A stretch of 41,865 nucleotides of DNA from Coriobacteriia bacterium (GTDB lineage Bacteria > Actinomycetota > Coriobacteriia > Coriobacteriales > Eggerthellaceae), in NCBI GenBank assembly GCA_030540225.1, contig JAUNWQ010000011.1, positions 1 through 41,865 on the forward strand. Reading direction: 5' to 3'. Positions 16,441-25,230 of this stretch are shown here, one piece after another (the first letter of the stretch is position 1; each line of letters begins with the position of its first letter). The notes under the pieces are model-generated. The model made no database searches and had not been told where the DNA came from. It saw nothing but the letters and a program-made list of their open reading frames with translations. A program made the translations under genes and the position numbers.

Positions 16441-16616
16441 TTCATTCTCCCTTCCTATCGCTTCCCCTGAGAAAGAGCGAGCCGTGCGCTCGCTTCGAAT
16501 CGCGGGCGTGGCTCCCGCCCCACTCCCGCACGCGTCCTCTCATCCTCTCGCTGTGGAATCTCGTCATAAGAACGCGCCTCAACACGGAACACAATATCTT
16601 CTTTCGCTGTCCCTCG

Positions 16617-16686
16617 TGTCACATAAAACGTGCGAATTGTGAATTATCGCAGGTCACACGCTTGCATGTGACTGCACTATGTGACA
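16617..16686. promoter_or_regulatory. Cluster of four GTCACA/TGTGAC half-sites, candidate operators
   Basis: TGTCACAT at 16617-16624, GTCACA at 16653-16658, TGTGAC at 16667-16672 and ATGTGACA at 16679-16686. The inner pair makes an exact dyad GTCACA-N8-TGTGAC; the outer pair is also mutually inverted (8 bp). They lie between dmsA and the divergent LuxR gene and are the best visible candidates for LuxR or CRP/FNR-type binding. The inverted order (TCACA-N8-TGTGA) differs from the CRP/FNR order (TGTGA-N6-TCACA). Confidence 0.6.
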
Positions 16687-16745
16687 ATTTCGTCTCATGT
16701 AAGAATAGTTTTGCAGCCATTGCGGCCCGATGTTTCCGCCGCGAT

Positions 16746-16754
16746 TGCTATACT
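16746..16754 (+). promoter_or_regulatory. Candidate extended -10 box of the LuxR gene
   Basis: TGCTATACT: a TG dinucleotide one base before TATACT, about 73 bases ahead of the GTG start at 16828. No matching -35 is visible, consistent with an activator-dependent or extended -10 promoter. Confidence 0.45.
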
Positions 16755-16827
16755 GAAGCAACTCGCAGCGCCATCGACATACGTCCCTGCACCAGAATGA
16801 CAACCGCGGAGTGACCCGAGGAGGAAC

Positions 16828-18588
16828 GTGGCCAGAACCGCGCTGACATATCTTGCACGCCCGAACGTGGCCTCGCTGGGATACGCGCTCTTCCTCGCGA
16901 TCAATGCCGCAGGCGTTTGGGGCGGCGTGTTCCCGTTCCTTCCCCTGGATTTTCAAACGTCGGAAATCATCTTCTGGTTCTTCCTCACCCAATCGCTCGT
17001 GTTCTCGTTGTGCTATTTCGCAAGCGCGGTGGGCGTGTACTTCCTGCCAGGGCCGACGCGCCGTTTTCTCGTGAGGCTTGCCTGCATTCCCTACCTTCTG
17101 GGATGGTGCTGCCTTATCGCCGCGATCTACTTCGACCGAGCCTCGCTTCCGCTCGTCATCGTTGGTGGTGCGTTTTTGGGACTCGGATCGGCCGGCTTCT
17201 ACATGCTGTGGCAGCGCCTGTTCGCAAGCTTTGACTCCGATCGCGGAAACCTCGACCTCATCCGAGGAACGGTGTACGGCGCCATCATGTACTTCGGGCT
17301 TTACGCTATTCCCCAAGCGGTGACCGCGTTTCTCATCCCCTTGGTCTTCATGCCGCTGTTCGGCCTCGCCATCGTCTTGAAAAGCCGCGAGATCGACCTT
17401 GACCAGCCGATGTTCGAGGACGTGCCGCACGAGAACGCGGCGGTGTATCGCGCCGTGATTCGCGACTACTGGCGGAGCGCCCTCTGCGTCGGCGCCATCG
17501 GCTTCTGCACCGGCATCATGCGCGCACTCGCAATCGGCGAGCCCCAAGTCGGGTCGCTCGTGAACATGCTTTCGATGGCCGCTTCGTTCGTTGGCGCCAT
17601 CACCATGCTCGCGCTGTGGAAGGTGAAGAGCGTGCGGTTCAACGTCGTCGGGCTCTACCGTGTGGCGTTCCCCTTCGTGATCACGTCGTTCCTCCTTCTG
17701 CCCTTCTCGTCGCTTGAATACGCCCGATGGCAGGCCGCGATTCTCTACGCGGTCTACAGCGTGGTCATCATGCTCATGATGATCCAATGCGCTCAGGCCT
17801 CGCGCGACCGCGGCATCAACCCGGTCTTTATCTACGGCTTCTTCGGCGGCATCGTATATACCTTGCATGATGTGGGTTTTCTTGCGGGTACCTTCTCCGA
17901 ACAGGTCCGTATTTGGGGCATCGACCCCTTGGCAACGACCGCACTCGTGTCGCTATACCTTCTAGGGTTCATGTTCTTCATCGGCCAAGGCGGCTTCAAG
18001 CGAGTCCTTCGACACGACCCGTCCGCTGAGAACATCGAGCTTATCATGCTCGATGGCCGTCCTCCCGCGCGCGTGACGAAAAGCGCCGCCAGCCAGTTGC
18101 CTGCAGACGACAAGCACGAAGCCAGCGCTGCGAGCACGCCCGAAGGTGATTCCCCTGCCGAGCCTCAAGCCGCCTTCCCGAAGAAGCCCGCGACCATGGC
18201 TGAACCCATGTGCAACGAGAGGGAAGTGGACGGGCGAGACAGCGGCCAACCTGACGGAAGGAAGCGTGGCGGCAACAGTCGCAGCGGCGGCACCGATTCG
18301 CAGGCAGACGCCCCGCGCGGACGCGGCAGGCGCAATTTCGAAGGCGACTTCGAGCTGACCGACCGTCTCTCCAAACAGGCGCAAGTCCTTCGCGAGCAAT
18401 ACCGCCTGAGCGCGCGCGAGACGGAGGTCATGGAGTACATCGCACGCGGGTACACCGTCGCGCGCACCGCCGAGGAGCTCATCGTGTCGGAAAACACCAT
18501 CCGCACGCACAGCAAGCGCATCTACGCGAAACTCGACGTGCACAAGAAGCAGGAGCTCATCGACATGCTCAAGACCGTCGAACTATAA
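16828..18588 (+). CDS. Membrane-anchored LuxR-family regulator of the dms operon
   Basis: A 586-residue protein starting with GTG behind a strong GAGGAGGAAC site. Residues about 15-395 form roughly ten to twelve hydrophobic segments. A long disordered linker (about 400-510) is rich in Ala, Pro, Gly, Arg and Ser. The C-terminal LuxR/GerE helix-turn-helix (about 520-583) has LSARETEVMEYIARG, SENTIRTHSKRIYAKL and VHKKQELIDML. It shares its layout with the regulator at 3805-5481 but the membrane part is divergent, as expected if each senses a different signal. Divergent orientation to dmsA and the TGTGAC half-sites between them make it the probable regulator of the reductase operon. Confidence 0.9.
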   Translation: MARTALTYLARPNVASLGYALFLAINAAGVWGGVFPFLPLDFQTSEIIFWFFLTQSLVFSLCYFASAVGVYFLPGPTRRFLVRLACIPYLLGWCCLIAAIYFDRASLPLVIVGGAFLGLGSAGFYMLWQRLFASFDSDRGNLDLIRGTVYGAIMYFGLYAIPQAVTAFLIPLVFMPLFGLAIVLKSREIDLDQPMFEDVPHENAAVYRAVIRDYWRSALCVGAIGFCTGIMRALAIGEPQVGSLVNMLSMAASFVGAITMLALWKVKSVRFNVVGLYRVAFPFVITSFLLLPFSSLEYARWQAAILYAVYSVVIMLMMIQCAQASRDRGINPVFIYGFFGGIVYTLHDVGFLAGTFSEQVRIWGIDPLATTALVSLYLLGFMFFIGQGGFKRVLRHDPSAENIELIMLDGRPPARVTKSAASQLPADDKHEASAASTPEGDSPAEPQAAFPKKPATMAEPMCNEREVDGRDSGQPDGRKRGGNSRSGGTDSQADAPRGRGRRNFEGDFELTDRLSKQAQVLREQYRLSARETEVMEYIARGYTVARTAEELIVSENTIRTHSKRIYAKLDVHKKQELIDMLKTVEL

Positions 18589-18645
18589 GCGCGCGCCGCT
18601 CTCCCAAAGTCGCCGTTTGCAGCCGCCTTCACCGGCCAGCCGCAC

Positions 18646-19302
18646 CTACCCCGTGACGTCGCCCGATTGGTCGAGCGAGATCGGCTCGCCCACATACGTC
18701 GAGGGCACATCGAAGAGCGCCTTGAAGAAGTCCTTGGTGCGGGCGGGAATCTCGCGCACATCGTACCAGGTCTGCTTGCCGTAGCTGCGATAGTCGCTCG
18801 CTACGCCGATTGCATCGACCCCCAAGGCGTGCGCCGAGTAAAGCGCGCGGTAGAGATGGTAGGTCTGCGTGGCGATCACGACGCGCGAGCAGCCGAACAC
18901 ATTTTTCGCGCGATACATGCTCTCGTAGGTGGAAAAGCCCGCATGGTCGCAGAAGATATCCTCGGAAGGCACGCCCTGCGCAATCGCGTAGCGCTTCATC
19001 GCCGCGCACTCGTTGTAGTGCTCGGTGCTGTTGTCGCCCGACATGATAATCTTGGGCGCGGCCCCTGCCTTGTAGAGCGCGATGCCGCAATCAAGGCGGT
19101 CCTGTAGAATCGTCGACGGCGTGCCATCGGCGAACACCGACGCACCGAGCACGACGATTGCGTCGGCTTGATAGCTCGACGCCTCGTCGACGCTCACGAT
19201 ATCGTCCTTCGTCGTGAGCACCACAAGCGCATTCGTCGTACCGACGACGATCGCCACGGCAGCAATGCAGGTACACAGTATTTTCAACAACGCCTTAATC
19301 AT
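18646..19302 (-). CDS. SanA/YdcF-like DUF218 membrane protein
   Basis: A 218-residue protein with one N-terminal membrane helix (residues about 3-28, LLKILCTCIAAVAIVV) and an external DUF218 domain. The core shows DAIVVLGASVFADGTPS, RLDCGIALYKAG, IIMSGDN, the acidic NECAAMKRYAIAQGVP, and ATQTYHLYRALY, all features of SanA, which affects envelope permeability to vancomycin-type compounds in enterobacteria. The start at 19302 is chosen because the longer frame to 19425 crosses the leuS terminator; the ribosome site is weak (GAAGTGAT). It follows leuS on the same strand after that terminator, so it may be expressed by read-through or from its own promoter. Confidence 0.8.
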   Translation of the reverse strand: MIKALLKILCTCIAAVAIVVGTTNALVVLTTKDDIVSVDEASSYQADAIVVLGASVFADGTPSTILQDRLDCGIALYKAGAAPKIIMSGDNSTEHYNECAAMKRYAIAQGVPSEDIFCDHAGFSTYESMYRAKNVFGCSRVVIATQTYHLYRALYSAHALGVDAIGVASDYRSYGKQTWYDVREIPARTKDFFKALFDVPSTYVGEPISLDQSGDVTG

Positions 19303-19340
19303 GCAGCTATCACTTCGATGCCTTCCAAACTGCGAGAGGA

Positions 19341-19373
19341 CAAAGAAGGGTCGGCAGCGGAAACTGCCGACCC
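19341..19373 (-). terminator. Rho-independent terminator of leuS
   Basis: On the minus strand a 10-bp stem GGGTCGGCAG/CTGCCGACCC (arms 19364-19373 and 19348-19357) with a six-base loop is followed by TTCTTTG. It lies about 90 bases past the leuS stop. Confidence 0.85.
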
Positions 19374-19461
19374 CCGATTTCCCATTCAATCCGCCGCCTA
19401 GCAAGTGATCAGCGGAGCTTGTCAACGAAACGATTGTAACGCGACAATCCTCTTTTGAGGT

Positions 19462-22017
19462 TTATTTCGCGACGATGTTCACCAAACGTCCCTTGACGAC
19501 GACGACCTTCTTCACGTCCTTGCCCTCGATGGCCTGGGAGACGGCTTCGAGCGCCTGAGCCTTCACGTCTTCCTCCGCGGCGTCGGCGGCAACCGTGATC
19601 TTCGCCTTCACCTTGCCGTTCACCTGCACCGCGAGCTCCACCTCGTCGGCCTTCGCCTTCTCGGGGTCAAACTCCGGCCACGGCTCGACGTGCACGCTGC
19701 CCTCATGGCCGAGCACCGTGTGCCACAGCTCCTCGGACCAATGCGGGCAAATCGGCGAAAGCAGCTTCACGAGCACCTCGGCGATATCGGCCGAAAGTGC
19801 CTTGAGCTCGGCGTTTGCCGCGCGCTCCTCGGCGGATGCCGCATGCAGGAAATCGCCCGTCGCGTTCGCGAGCTCCATGATGGCGGCGATGGCGGTGTTG
19901 AAGTTGTTGCGGTCGAAGTCCTCGACCACCTTGCCGCACACGCGATGGCGCTCACGCACGAGCACCTTCGCGGCCTCAGCGGCGGAAAGCTTGCCGCCTT
20001 CCTGGTAAAGCGTGTCTTCCCCCGCGACGCCGGCCAAGTCGCCAACCATGCGCCACACGCGGTTCAGGAACTTGTACATGCCCGCAAGGCCGTCCTCGTT
20101 CCACTGCAGCTCCTTGTCAGGCGGGGCCATGAACAAGATGTACGCGCGCACGGCATCGGCGCCGTAACCTGCGATCATGTCCTCGGGCGAAATCACGTTG
20201 CCCTTCGACTTGCTCATGACGTCACCATGCTCGTCAAGCACCATGCCCTGGCACAGCAGGTTCTTGAAAGGCTCGTCGAAGTCGACCATGCCCATATCGC
20301 GCAGCACCTTCGTGAAGAAGCGGCTGTAGAGCAGATGCAGAATCGCGTGCTCGATGCCGCCGATATACTGGTCGACGGGCATCCAGCGGTTCGCCTTCTC
20401 GGGAGCGAAGGGCAACTCGGTGTTGTGCGGATCGGTGTAGCGCAGGTAATACCAGCTCGAGCACGTGAACGTGTCCATCGTGTCCGTCTCGCGGCGCGCA
20501 GGGCCACCGCACTTCGGGCACGTGCATTTCGCGAACTCCTCATGCGTGGCGAGCGTCTCGCCTGCGGAAAGATCGATATCCTTCGGGAGCGTGACAGGCA
20601 GGTCCTCTTCGGGAACCGGCACGAGTCCGCACTTGTCGCAGTAGATGGCGGGAATGGGGTTTCCCCAGTAGCGCTGGCGGGAGATGAGCCAGTCGCGCAG
20701 GCGGAACTGCACCGACTTCTTCCCCTTGCCCGCGGCCTCCAAGTCGCCGATGATCGCGTCGACGGCGGGCGAATGCTTGCCGCCGACCATGCCGGTGTAC
20801 TTGCCAGACTGCACGAGCTTACCCTCGGCCTCGTAGGATTTCTCCCAGTCGACCGTGGTGACGACGCGGTTCTGCTCGTCTTTGAGCTGCGGATAGAGCG
20901 CGTCATCCTCACCCAAGATGATGGGGATGATGGGCAGGTCGTACTTGCGGGCGAACTCGAAGTCGCGCTGGTCGCCGCACGGAACGGCCATGACCGCGCC
21001 GGTGCCGTAATCGGCCACGATGTAGTCGGCGACCCACACGGGGACCTTCTCACCGTTCACGGGGTTCACGACGTAGCGGCCGGTGAACGCGCCGTGCTTC
21101 TCGCGGTCGCCCTGGGCGCGCTCGACGGCGCTCACCTTGGAAGCTGCCTCCACGAGCGCCATGACTTCAGCTTCGTATTCCGTGCCGGCAACGAGCTCGG
21201 GCACGAGCTTGCTCTCGGGAGCGAGCAGGAAGAAGCTGCATCCGAAGAGCGTGTCGGGGCGCGTCGTGAACACGGTGATCGTCTGGCCGTCGTCTTTGCC
21301 CTCGGCGGGAAGGAGCTCGAAGTCGACCTCGGCGCCTTCCGAACGGCCGATCCAGTTGGACTGCATCTGCTTCACGCGCTCGGGCCAGCCGTCGAGCTGA
21401 TCGAGGTCATCGAGCAGCTCCTGCGCGTAGTCGGTGATCTTGAAGTACCACTGCGTGAGGTCGCGCTTCTCGACAGCGCCGTGGCAGCGCCAGCATTCGC
21501 CTTCCGTGACCTGCTCGTTTGCGAGAACAGTCTTGCAGTTGGGGCACCAGTTCACCGGGGACTCGCGGCGCTCGACAAGCCCGCGCTTCCAGAACTGCAG
21601 GAAGATCCACTGGCCCCAACGATAGTATTCGGGGTCGCACGCAACGACCGTGCGGTCCCAATCGTAGGACAGGCCCATGCGCTTGAAGGACGCCTTCTGC
21701 GTCTCGATGTTCGCATACGTCCACTTCGCAGGGTGGCTGTGGTGCTTGATGGCGGCGTTCTCGGCCGGCAGACCGAAAGCGTCCCAGCCCATGGGATGAA
21801 GCACGTCGAAGCCGCGCATCTTCGAGTAGCGGGCAATCACGTCGCCGATCGTGTAGTTGCGCACGTGCCCCATGTGGATGTCGCCTGAAGGATAGGGGAA
21901 CATCTCGAGCACGTACTTTTTGGGCTTCGACTCGTCTTCTCGAACGGTATTCAGACCTGATTCGTCCCACGCCTTCTGCCAACGCGGTTCGATCTCATGC
22001 GGGTTGTAAGCTTTCAT
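19462..22017 (-). CDS. leuS: Leucyl-tRNA synthetase
   Basis: An 851-residue class I aminoacyl-tRNA synthetase that charges tRNA-Leu; the length is normal for the bacterial enzyme. The HIGH signature appears as [15 protein letters not shown] at about residues 42-56 and the KMSKS signature as DVMSKSKGN at about 600. The CP1 editing domain occupies about 225-420, including the conserved [10 protein letters not shown]. Zinc-binding cysteines are visible in the first insertion (CPNCKTV, CWRC) and again as CTCPKCGG, typical of the LeuRS zinc modules. The C-terminal anticodon-binding region ends [25 protein letters not shown] precedes ATG 22017. The roughly 80-base leader is too short for a T-box; a TACAAT -10-like box lies near 22070-22075. 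Confidence 0.98.
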   Translation of the reverse strand: MKAYNPHEIEPRWQKAWDESGLNTVREDESKPKKYVLEMFPYPSGDIHMGHVRNYTIGDVIARYSKMRGFDVLHPMGWDAFGLPAENAAIKHHSHPAKWTYANIETQKASFKRMGLSYDWDRTVVACDPEYYRWGQWIFLQFWKRGLVERRESPVNWCPNCKTVLANEQVTEGECWRCHGAVEKRDLTQWYFKITDYAQELLDDLDQLDGWPERVKQMQSNWIGRSEGAEVDFELLPAEGKDDGQTITVFTTRPDTLFGCSFFLLAPESKLVPELVAGTEYEAEVMALVEAASKVSAVERAQGDREKHGAFTGRYVVNPVNGEKVPVWVADYIVADYGTGAVMAVPCGDQRDFEFARKYDLPIIPIILGEDDALYPQLKDEQNRVVTTVDWEKSYEAEGKLVQSGKYTGMVGGKHSPAVDAIIGDLEAAGKGKKSVQFRLRDWLISRQRYWGNPIPAIYCDKCGLVPVPEEDLPVTLPKDIDLSAGETLATHEEFAKCTCPKCGGPARRETDTMDTFTCSSWYYLRYTDPHNTELPFAPEKANRWMPVDQYIGGIEHAILHLLYSRFFTKVLRDMGMVDFDEPFKNLLCQGMVLDEHGDVMSKSKGNVISPEDMIAGYGADAVRAYILFMAPPDKELQWNEDGLAGMYKFLNRVWRMVGDLAGVAGEDTLYQEGGKLSAAEAAKVLVRERHRVCGKVVEDFDRNNFNTAIAAIMELANATGDFLHAASAEERAANAELKALSADIAEVLVKLLSPICPHWSEELWHTVLGHEGSVHVEPWPEFDPEKAKADEVELAVQVNGKVKAKITVAADAAEEDVKAQALEAVSQAIEGKDVKKVVVVKGRLVNIVAK

Positions 22018-22095
22018 GGTTGCTGCCTTCTCGTTTTCATTCTCGCTGGGTAAAAACGCGACTATATATTGTAGCGCATCCAGGGCGCTCGCCGG

Positions 22096-23097
22096 CTACG
22101 TTTGCGCCGCTAGGTCGACCATTACCGACATGCGGAACCCGCCCTTGGAGCGTTCGAGGGAAACCGCCCCGTCGTAGCGCTGCACGATCGTGTCGATGAC
22201 GGACAGCCCCCAGCCGTGCTCGGCGAGGGAGCCGCCGCTCGTCTGCTCCTCGGCGAACCTGATTCTCTCGAGAATTCCGCGGCGCGTCGTTTCACGACCC
22301 TCGTCCCCTTCCGACGCCGACTTGCTGTTGCGCATATCGAGCACGAGGTACGAGCCTTTGACGGAAGCCCTGAAAACCACGAAGCGCTTGCCGCGATCGA
22401 CATCTTCACAGGCGTTGAGCGCGTTGTCGAGCATATTCGACACGAGGGCGCACAGCTCGGAGTTGGAAATCGACAGCTCGGCAGGAACCTTCAGCGAGCA
22501 CTCCATGTTAACGCCCTTCGCCTTGAACTCCCGCATCTTGAGCGACATCAGCGCATCGAGGGCGACATGGTCGCACACGCGCAGCGATTTCCTGCCCGCG
22601 AGCACAATGATCTCGTCCATGCGCTGCCCGCTTGAGGCAACCTCTCCTCGGGAAAGCTGCGCGTCGAGCTCGTGGAGCTGCTCGGCAATCTTCCTGCGAA
22701 TGTCGCACGCCTCGTTTTCCACGGAAATAAGCCCGCGAGCGCCCATGCGCTCGGCATCGATCTGCGCCTTGAGCAGGCGCGCCTGTTCGCGAAGGGCGTC
22801 CGCGTACTCGGCCTTCCCCAGCGCTGTGAACAGCAGCGAATCGAGCGGGATACAGGCCACACCCAGCGCAAGCGTCAAGAAAAGCATCGTCGGCTCTAGG
22901 TGGAGAAGCATCGTCGACGCCGCGATTCCCGCCACGCAGACGATCTGGCTTGCGGGGAACAGCATGCAGGACAGCAGGTAGCGAGGCGACGTGCGGGTCA
23001 GTCGGCGGCACAGGATAGCGGCCTTCACCGTCATCGCGACCAGCACGGCAACGGCAAGCGAAAGGGATATCACGAAGAGCATGTCCATAGCGTTCAC
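22096..23097 (-). CDS. GHKL ATPase membrane protein lacking the His-box; half of a split sensor kinase
   Basis: A 333-residue protein. About three membrane segments lie in residues 5-120, then a helical region and a GHKL ATPase domain (about 190-330) with the N-box LVSNMLDNALNAC, the Asn-containing VLDMRNSK, and the G-box GWGLSVIDTIVQRYDG. In AgrC-type kinases the helical region carries RHDxxNH. Here the aligned segment is IRRKIAEQLHEL, with Arg135 where the phosphorylated His should be and Gln in place of the second His. The upstream neighbour (23104-24096) has the His-box but no ATPase, so the two are complementary. The GTG start at 23097 follows AGGGAC; ATG 23088 is an alternative. Only six bases separate it from the upstream stop codon. 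Confidence 0.85.
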   Translation of the reverse strand: MNAMDMLFVISLSLAVAVLVAMTVKAAILCRRLTRTSPRYLLSCMLFPASQIVCVAGIAASTMLLHLEPTMLFLTLALGVACIPLDSLLFTALGKAEYADALREQARLLKAQIDAERMGARGLISVENEACDIRRKIAEQLHELDAQLSRGEVASSGQRMDEIIVLAGRKSLRVCDHVALDALMSLKMREFKAKGVNMECSLKVPAELSISNSELCALVSNMLDNALNACEDVDRGKRFVVFRASVKGSYLVLDMRNSKSASEGDEGRETTRRGILERIRFAEEQTSGGSLAEHGWGLSVIDTIVQRYDGAVSLERSKGGFRMSVMVDLAAQT

Positions 23098-23103
23098 CTG
23101 TCC

Positions 23104-24096
23104 CTACGCCCTATCGCTCGACAATGCGGCGGGTTCGCAAAGCGGCGATGCGGCAGAAAGGGCGGCCTTGGAGCGAAGGACCACCGAGGCATCTCGGGCG
23201 TCCATGCTCTCGATTTCCCCTAGAAGGTCGCGAACATGCTCGCGGGCAGCGTCGAATTCCCCACGCGAGGCGAGCATCTCGATAATCTGCAGATGATTGC
23301 GCAGGTCATGGCGGAGTTGAGCGGAATTCTCGAGAAGGGTGGAAAGATCGTCGAACAACTGCAACTCATCGTTGAGCTGACGCTCGAGGGCCTCGATGCG
23401 CAGAGCTTCGAACCGTTCGAGCACGAAATCGTCGATTGCGCGGAACAGGGCGAGGTCGGACACGAGAAAGAAGACGCCCATGAGCAGGACACTCACAACA
23501 AGCAGCGGACTCCACACGGCGGCCGTCCCAATACCTATGAGCGCAATCAGCAAGAAGGGAACTTGGAGCAGGGGAAACCATATAAAATACTTCGTTCCCC
23601 CACCAGTATACCGCTTCACCTCGGGGGTCAACCATTGGCTTTGAGCGCGACGAAGCATCACGAACAGTACATCGAGCAGAATCAGATGGAGGCCGGACGC
23701 CACCGCATAGCTGGCAAGTCGCGTGTATTTCTCCTGGTAGCTGAAAGGATCGTCGACAACGAGCATCCAAAGGAGAAGGCATGCAAGGTAAGCGATGATA
23801 GCAGCGACGATCGACGATGCGACGACAATCGCGCGATGCAATGGGCGATCGCGCGCGAAAAGCGCAGGGGCCGCGCAGAGCAGTATCTGCACCATAACGA
23901 AAAAAGGCATGCTAAACCGCGACGAGAGGGGGTCAACCACTAAAGCGAAGACCGAATATGCGGTCATGAAGAGAGCTGGGCGCGGAATATCCAGAAGTCG
24001 AGTCATCGCATAGCCGTACAAGATCTGAATCGGTACAGCCCCTACTAATTCGACGATAATGTTTTCCCAGGTCATGTCAAATGCCAGAACCTCCAT
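23104..24096 (-). CDS. Membrane His-box (SpoB-like dimerisation) protein without ATPase domain; half of a split sensor kinase
   Basis: A 330-residue protein with six or seven hydrophobic segments in residues about 10-225, followed by a coiled-coil-like helix and the two-helix phosphotransfer domain. The His-box is LRHDLRNHLQII, with phospho-acceptor His263 and His268. The chain ends about 65 residues later without N-, G- or F-boxes, so it cannot bind ATP by the known GHKL fold. No frameshift explains this: the next gene begins with its own membrane segments. It lies four bases after the response-regulator stop and is followed six bases later by the GHKL protein; the three form one operon. The protein may be phosphorylated in trans by the GHKL partner and pass the phosphate to the LytTR regulator. 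Confidence 0.82.
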   Translation of the reverse strand: MEVLAFDMTWENIIVELVGAVPIQILYGYAMTRLLDIPRPALFMTAYSVFALVVDPLSSRFSMPFFVMVQILLCAAPALFARDRPLHRAIVVASSIVAAIIAYLACLLLWMLVVDDPFSYQEKYTRLASYAVASGLHLILLDVLFVMLRRAQSQWLTPEVKRYTGGGTKYFIWFPLLQVPFLLIALIGIGTAAVWSPLLVVSVLLMGVFFLVSDLALFRAIDDFVLERFEALRIEALERQLNDELQLFDDLSTLLENSAQLRHDLRNHLQIIEMLASRGEFDAAREHVRDLLGEIESMDARDASVVLRSKAALSAASPLCEPAALSSDRA

Positions 24097-24100
24097 TTTG

Positions 24101-24886
24101 CTATGCTTGCGCTTTCAGGTAATCGAGCAGCGCCTCTTTCACCTCGTGGCGCCGTTTCTGGCTCATAGGAACGCGCGAGCCGGATTTCACAAGAATGTCG
24201 TCTTTGCCGATTTCCACAACGTCGGCAAGATTAACCACGAAGCTCTTATGGCACCGCACGAATCCTTCGAGCAGCATGGCCTGAGCATCTGCGAGCGAGC
24301 AGTACACTTCCATAACACCGCCGTCGGTGTGCAACCGCAGCTTGCGGCGCTCGCTTTCCAGATACTCGATGCGATCGGCGTCGACCACGATCGTCCGACC
24401 GCGCACATTGAATGTGAGCGCGCAGGGGAACGACTTCGGGGGGACATCGGCACGCGCGCCCTGACCCACCTGTTCGGTCTGCCCATCCTGCGCATTTTGA
24501 CCCGCAAGATTCTCCAGCGCCTTTTTCAGGGCGTCGTCGAGGGCGCTTTGCCTGATGGGCTTAACCAGGAAATACACGTGTTGCGTTTCATAGACGGGCG
24601 TACAGTACTCGATGTAACCAGTTGCGTAGATGACCTGGGTTTTCGAGCCCGCCGGAAACAGATCGCGCACCATGGAGATGCCGTCTGCGGCGTCGGTTCC
24701 CAAGTTGATGTCGGTGATGAGAATGTCGATTGCGCGGCCTTCGGAGACGAAGGACTCGAGTTCGGCGCGGGAAGCCATCTCGTGTATGACCAAACCCTCC
24801 GAGAAAGGCGAAGCCGCAACCCTGTCGATGAGCGCCACCGCGCACTCTGCGTTGTCTTCGACTATGCAAACCGTGTAGGAAGGCAT
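24101..24886 (-). CDS. LytTR-family response regulator
   Basis: A 261-residue cytoplasmic regulator. The receiver domain (about 1-125) has the acidic pair in VEDN near residue 10, the phospho-acceptor Asp59 in LITDINLG, and the conserved Lys in VYFLVKPI. A linker rich in Gln and Gly leads to a LytTR DNA-binding domain (about 155-258) with RIEYLESERRKLRLHT, FVRCHKSFVVNL and PMSQKRRHEVK. AgrA-like regulators of this class bind repeated imperfect direct repeats upstream of their targets. It is the first gene of the operon with the two half-kinases. The ribosome site is weak (TAGG at about nine bases). Confidence 0.93.
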   Translation of the reverse strand: MPSYTVCIVEDNAECAVALIDRVAASPFSEGLVIHEMASRAELESFVSEGRAIDILITDINLGTDAADGISMVRDLFPAGSKTQVIYATGYIEYCTPVYETQHVYFLVKPIRQSALDDALKKALENLAGQNAQDGQTEQVGQGARADVPPKSFPCALTFNVRGRTIVVDADRIEYLESERRKLRLHTDGGVMEVYCSLADAQAMLLEGFVRCHKSFVVNLADVVEIGKDDILVKSGSRVPMSQKRRHEVKEALLDYLKAQA

Positions 24887-25230
24887 GTTTGCAAACCTAC
24901 TTTCGCTCGCTTTCCCCTGAATGATATCGAGTATACCCGAAAGGTCCGAGTTTGACGCGCCGCCGCGAGAAGCATGAGGGGGACAATTTGAGGGGCTCTT
25001 CGGCAGCGCCCAGTCGATCAGACAGTCCTCATGCGCTGCGGAACTCGCTTTGTGGGCGCCGCCTCGGGTCGAGGGGGCTCTTCGGCAGCGCCCAGTCGAT
25101 CAGACAGTCCTCGCTGCGCTGCGGAACTCGCTTTGTGGGCGCCGCCGAAGAGCCCTCGGTCGGGTCGCGAGGACTAAACGCGGCCGCTTTCTGATACCAT
25201 GAACGCACACGCGTAAAGAGAGGCATCCCC
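24887..25230. other. Intergenic region holding an 82-base tandem repeat
   Basis: The region lies between two divergent genes (the response regulator and engB) and contains no credible gene. Most of it is the tandem repeat listed separately. The engB ribosome site AAAGAGAGG lies at its right end. Confidence 0.6.
24992..25155. repeat. Tandem direct repeat, second copy with terminal inverted repeats
   Basis: Two copies of about 72-73 bases begin at 24992 and 25074 (period 82) and differ only by a small change in the middle (CTCATGCG against CTCGCTGCG). Copy 2 is complete: its first 20 bases (25075-25094) and its last 20 (25136-25155) are inverted repeats of each other at 19 of 20 positions, so the unit folds into a long hairpin. 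Copy 1 lacks the last 12-13 bases of the closing arm. The layout suggests a REP/MITE-like extragenic palindrome. Confidence 0.8.

Larger units (their letters stand above)
16441..16827. other. Divergent regulatory region between dmsA and a LuxR gene
   Basis: No gene is seen in these 387 bases. The dmsA side has a long untranslated leader with two hairpins: AGCGAGC/GCTCGCT (16476-16482, 16488-16494) and GCGGG/CCCGC (16502-16506, 16514-16518). The middle holds four GTCACA/TGTGAC half-sites (listed separately). The LuxR side has a -10-like TATACT preceded by TG (16746-16754). Confidence 0.6.

Noticed and set aside
19690-21888. A 732-codon plus-strand frame opposite leuS
   Set aside because: Antisense shadow of a certain leucyl-tRNA synthetase; no domain pattern.
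22018-22095. Possible T-box leader of leuS
   Set aside because: The leader is only about 80 bases and lacks the T-box sequence and specifier stem.
23104-24096. Frameshifted complete histidine kinase
   Set aside because: The downstream gene begins with its own membrane segments and a mutated His-box region, so the two are not fragments of one broken frame.
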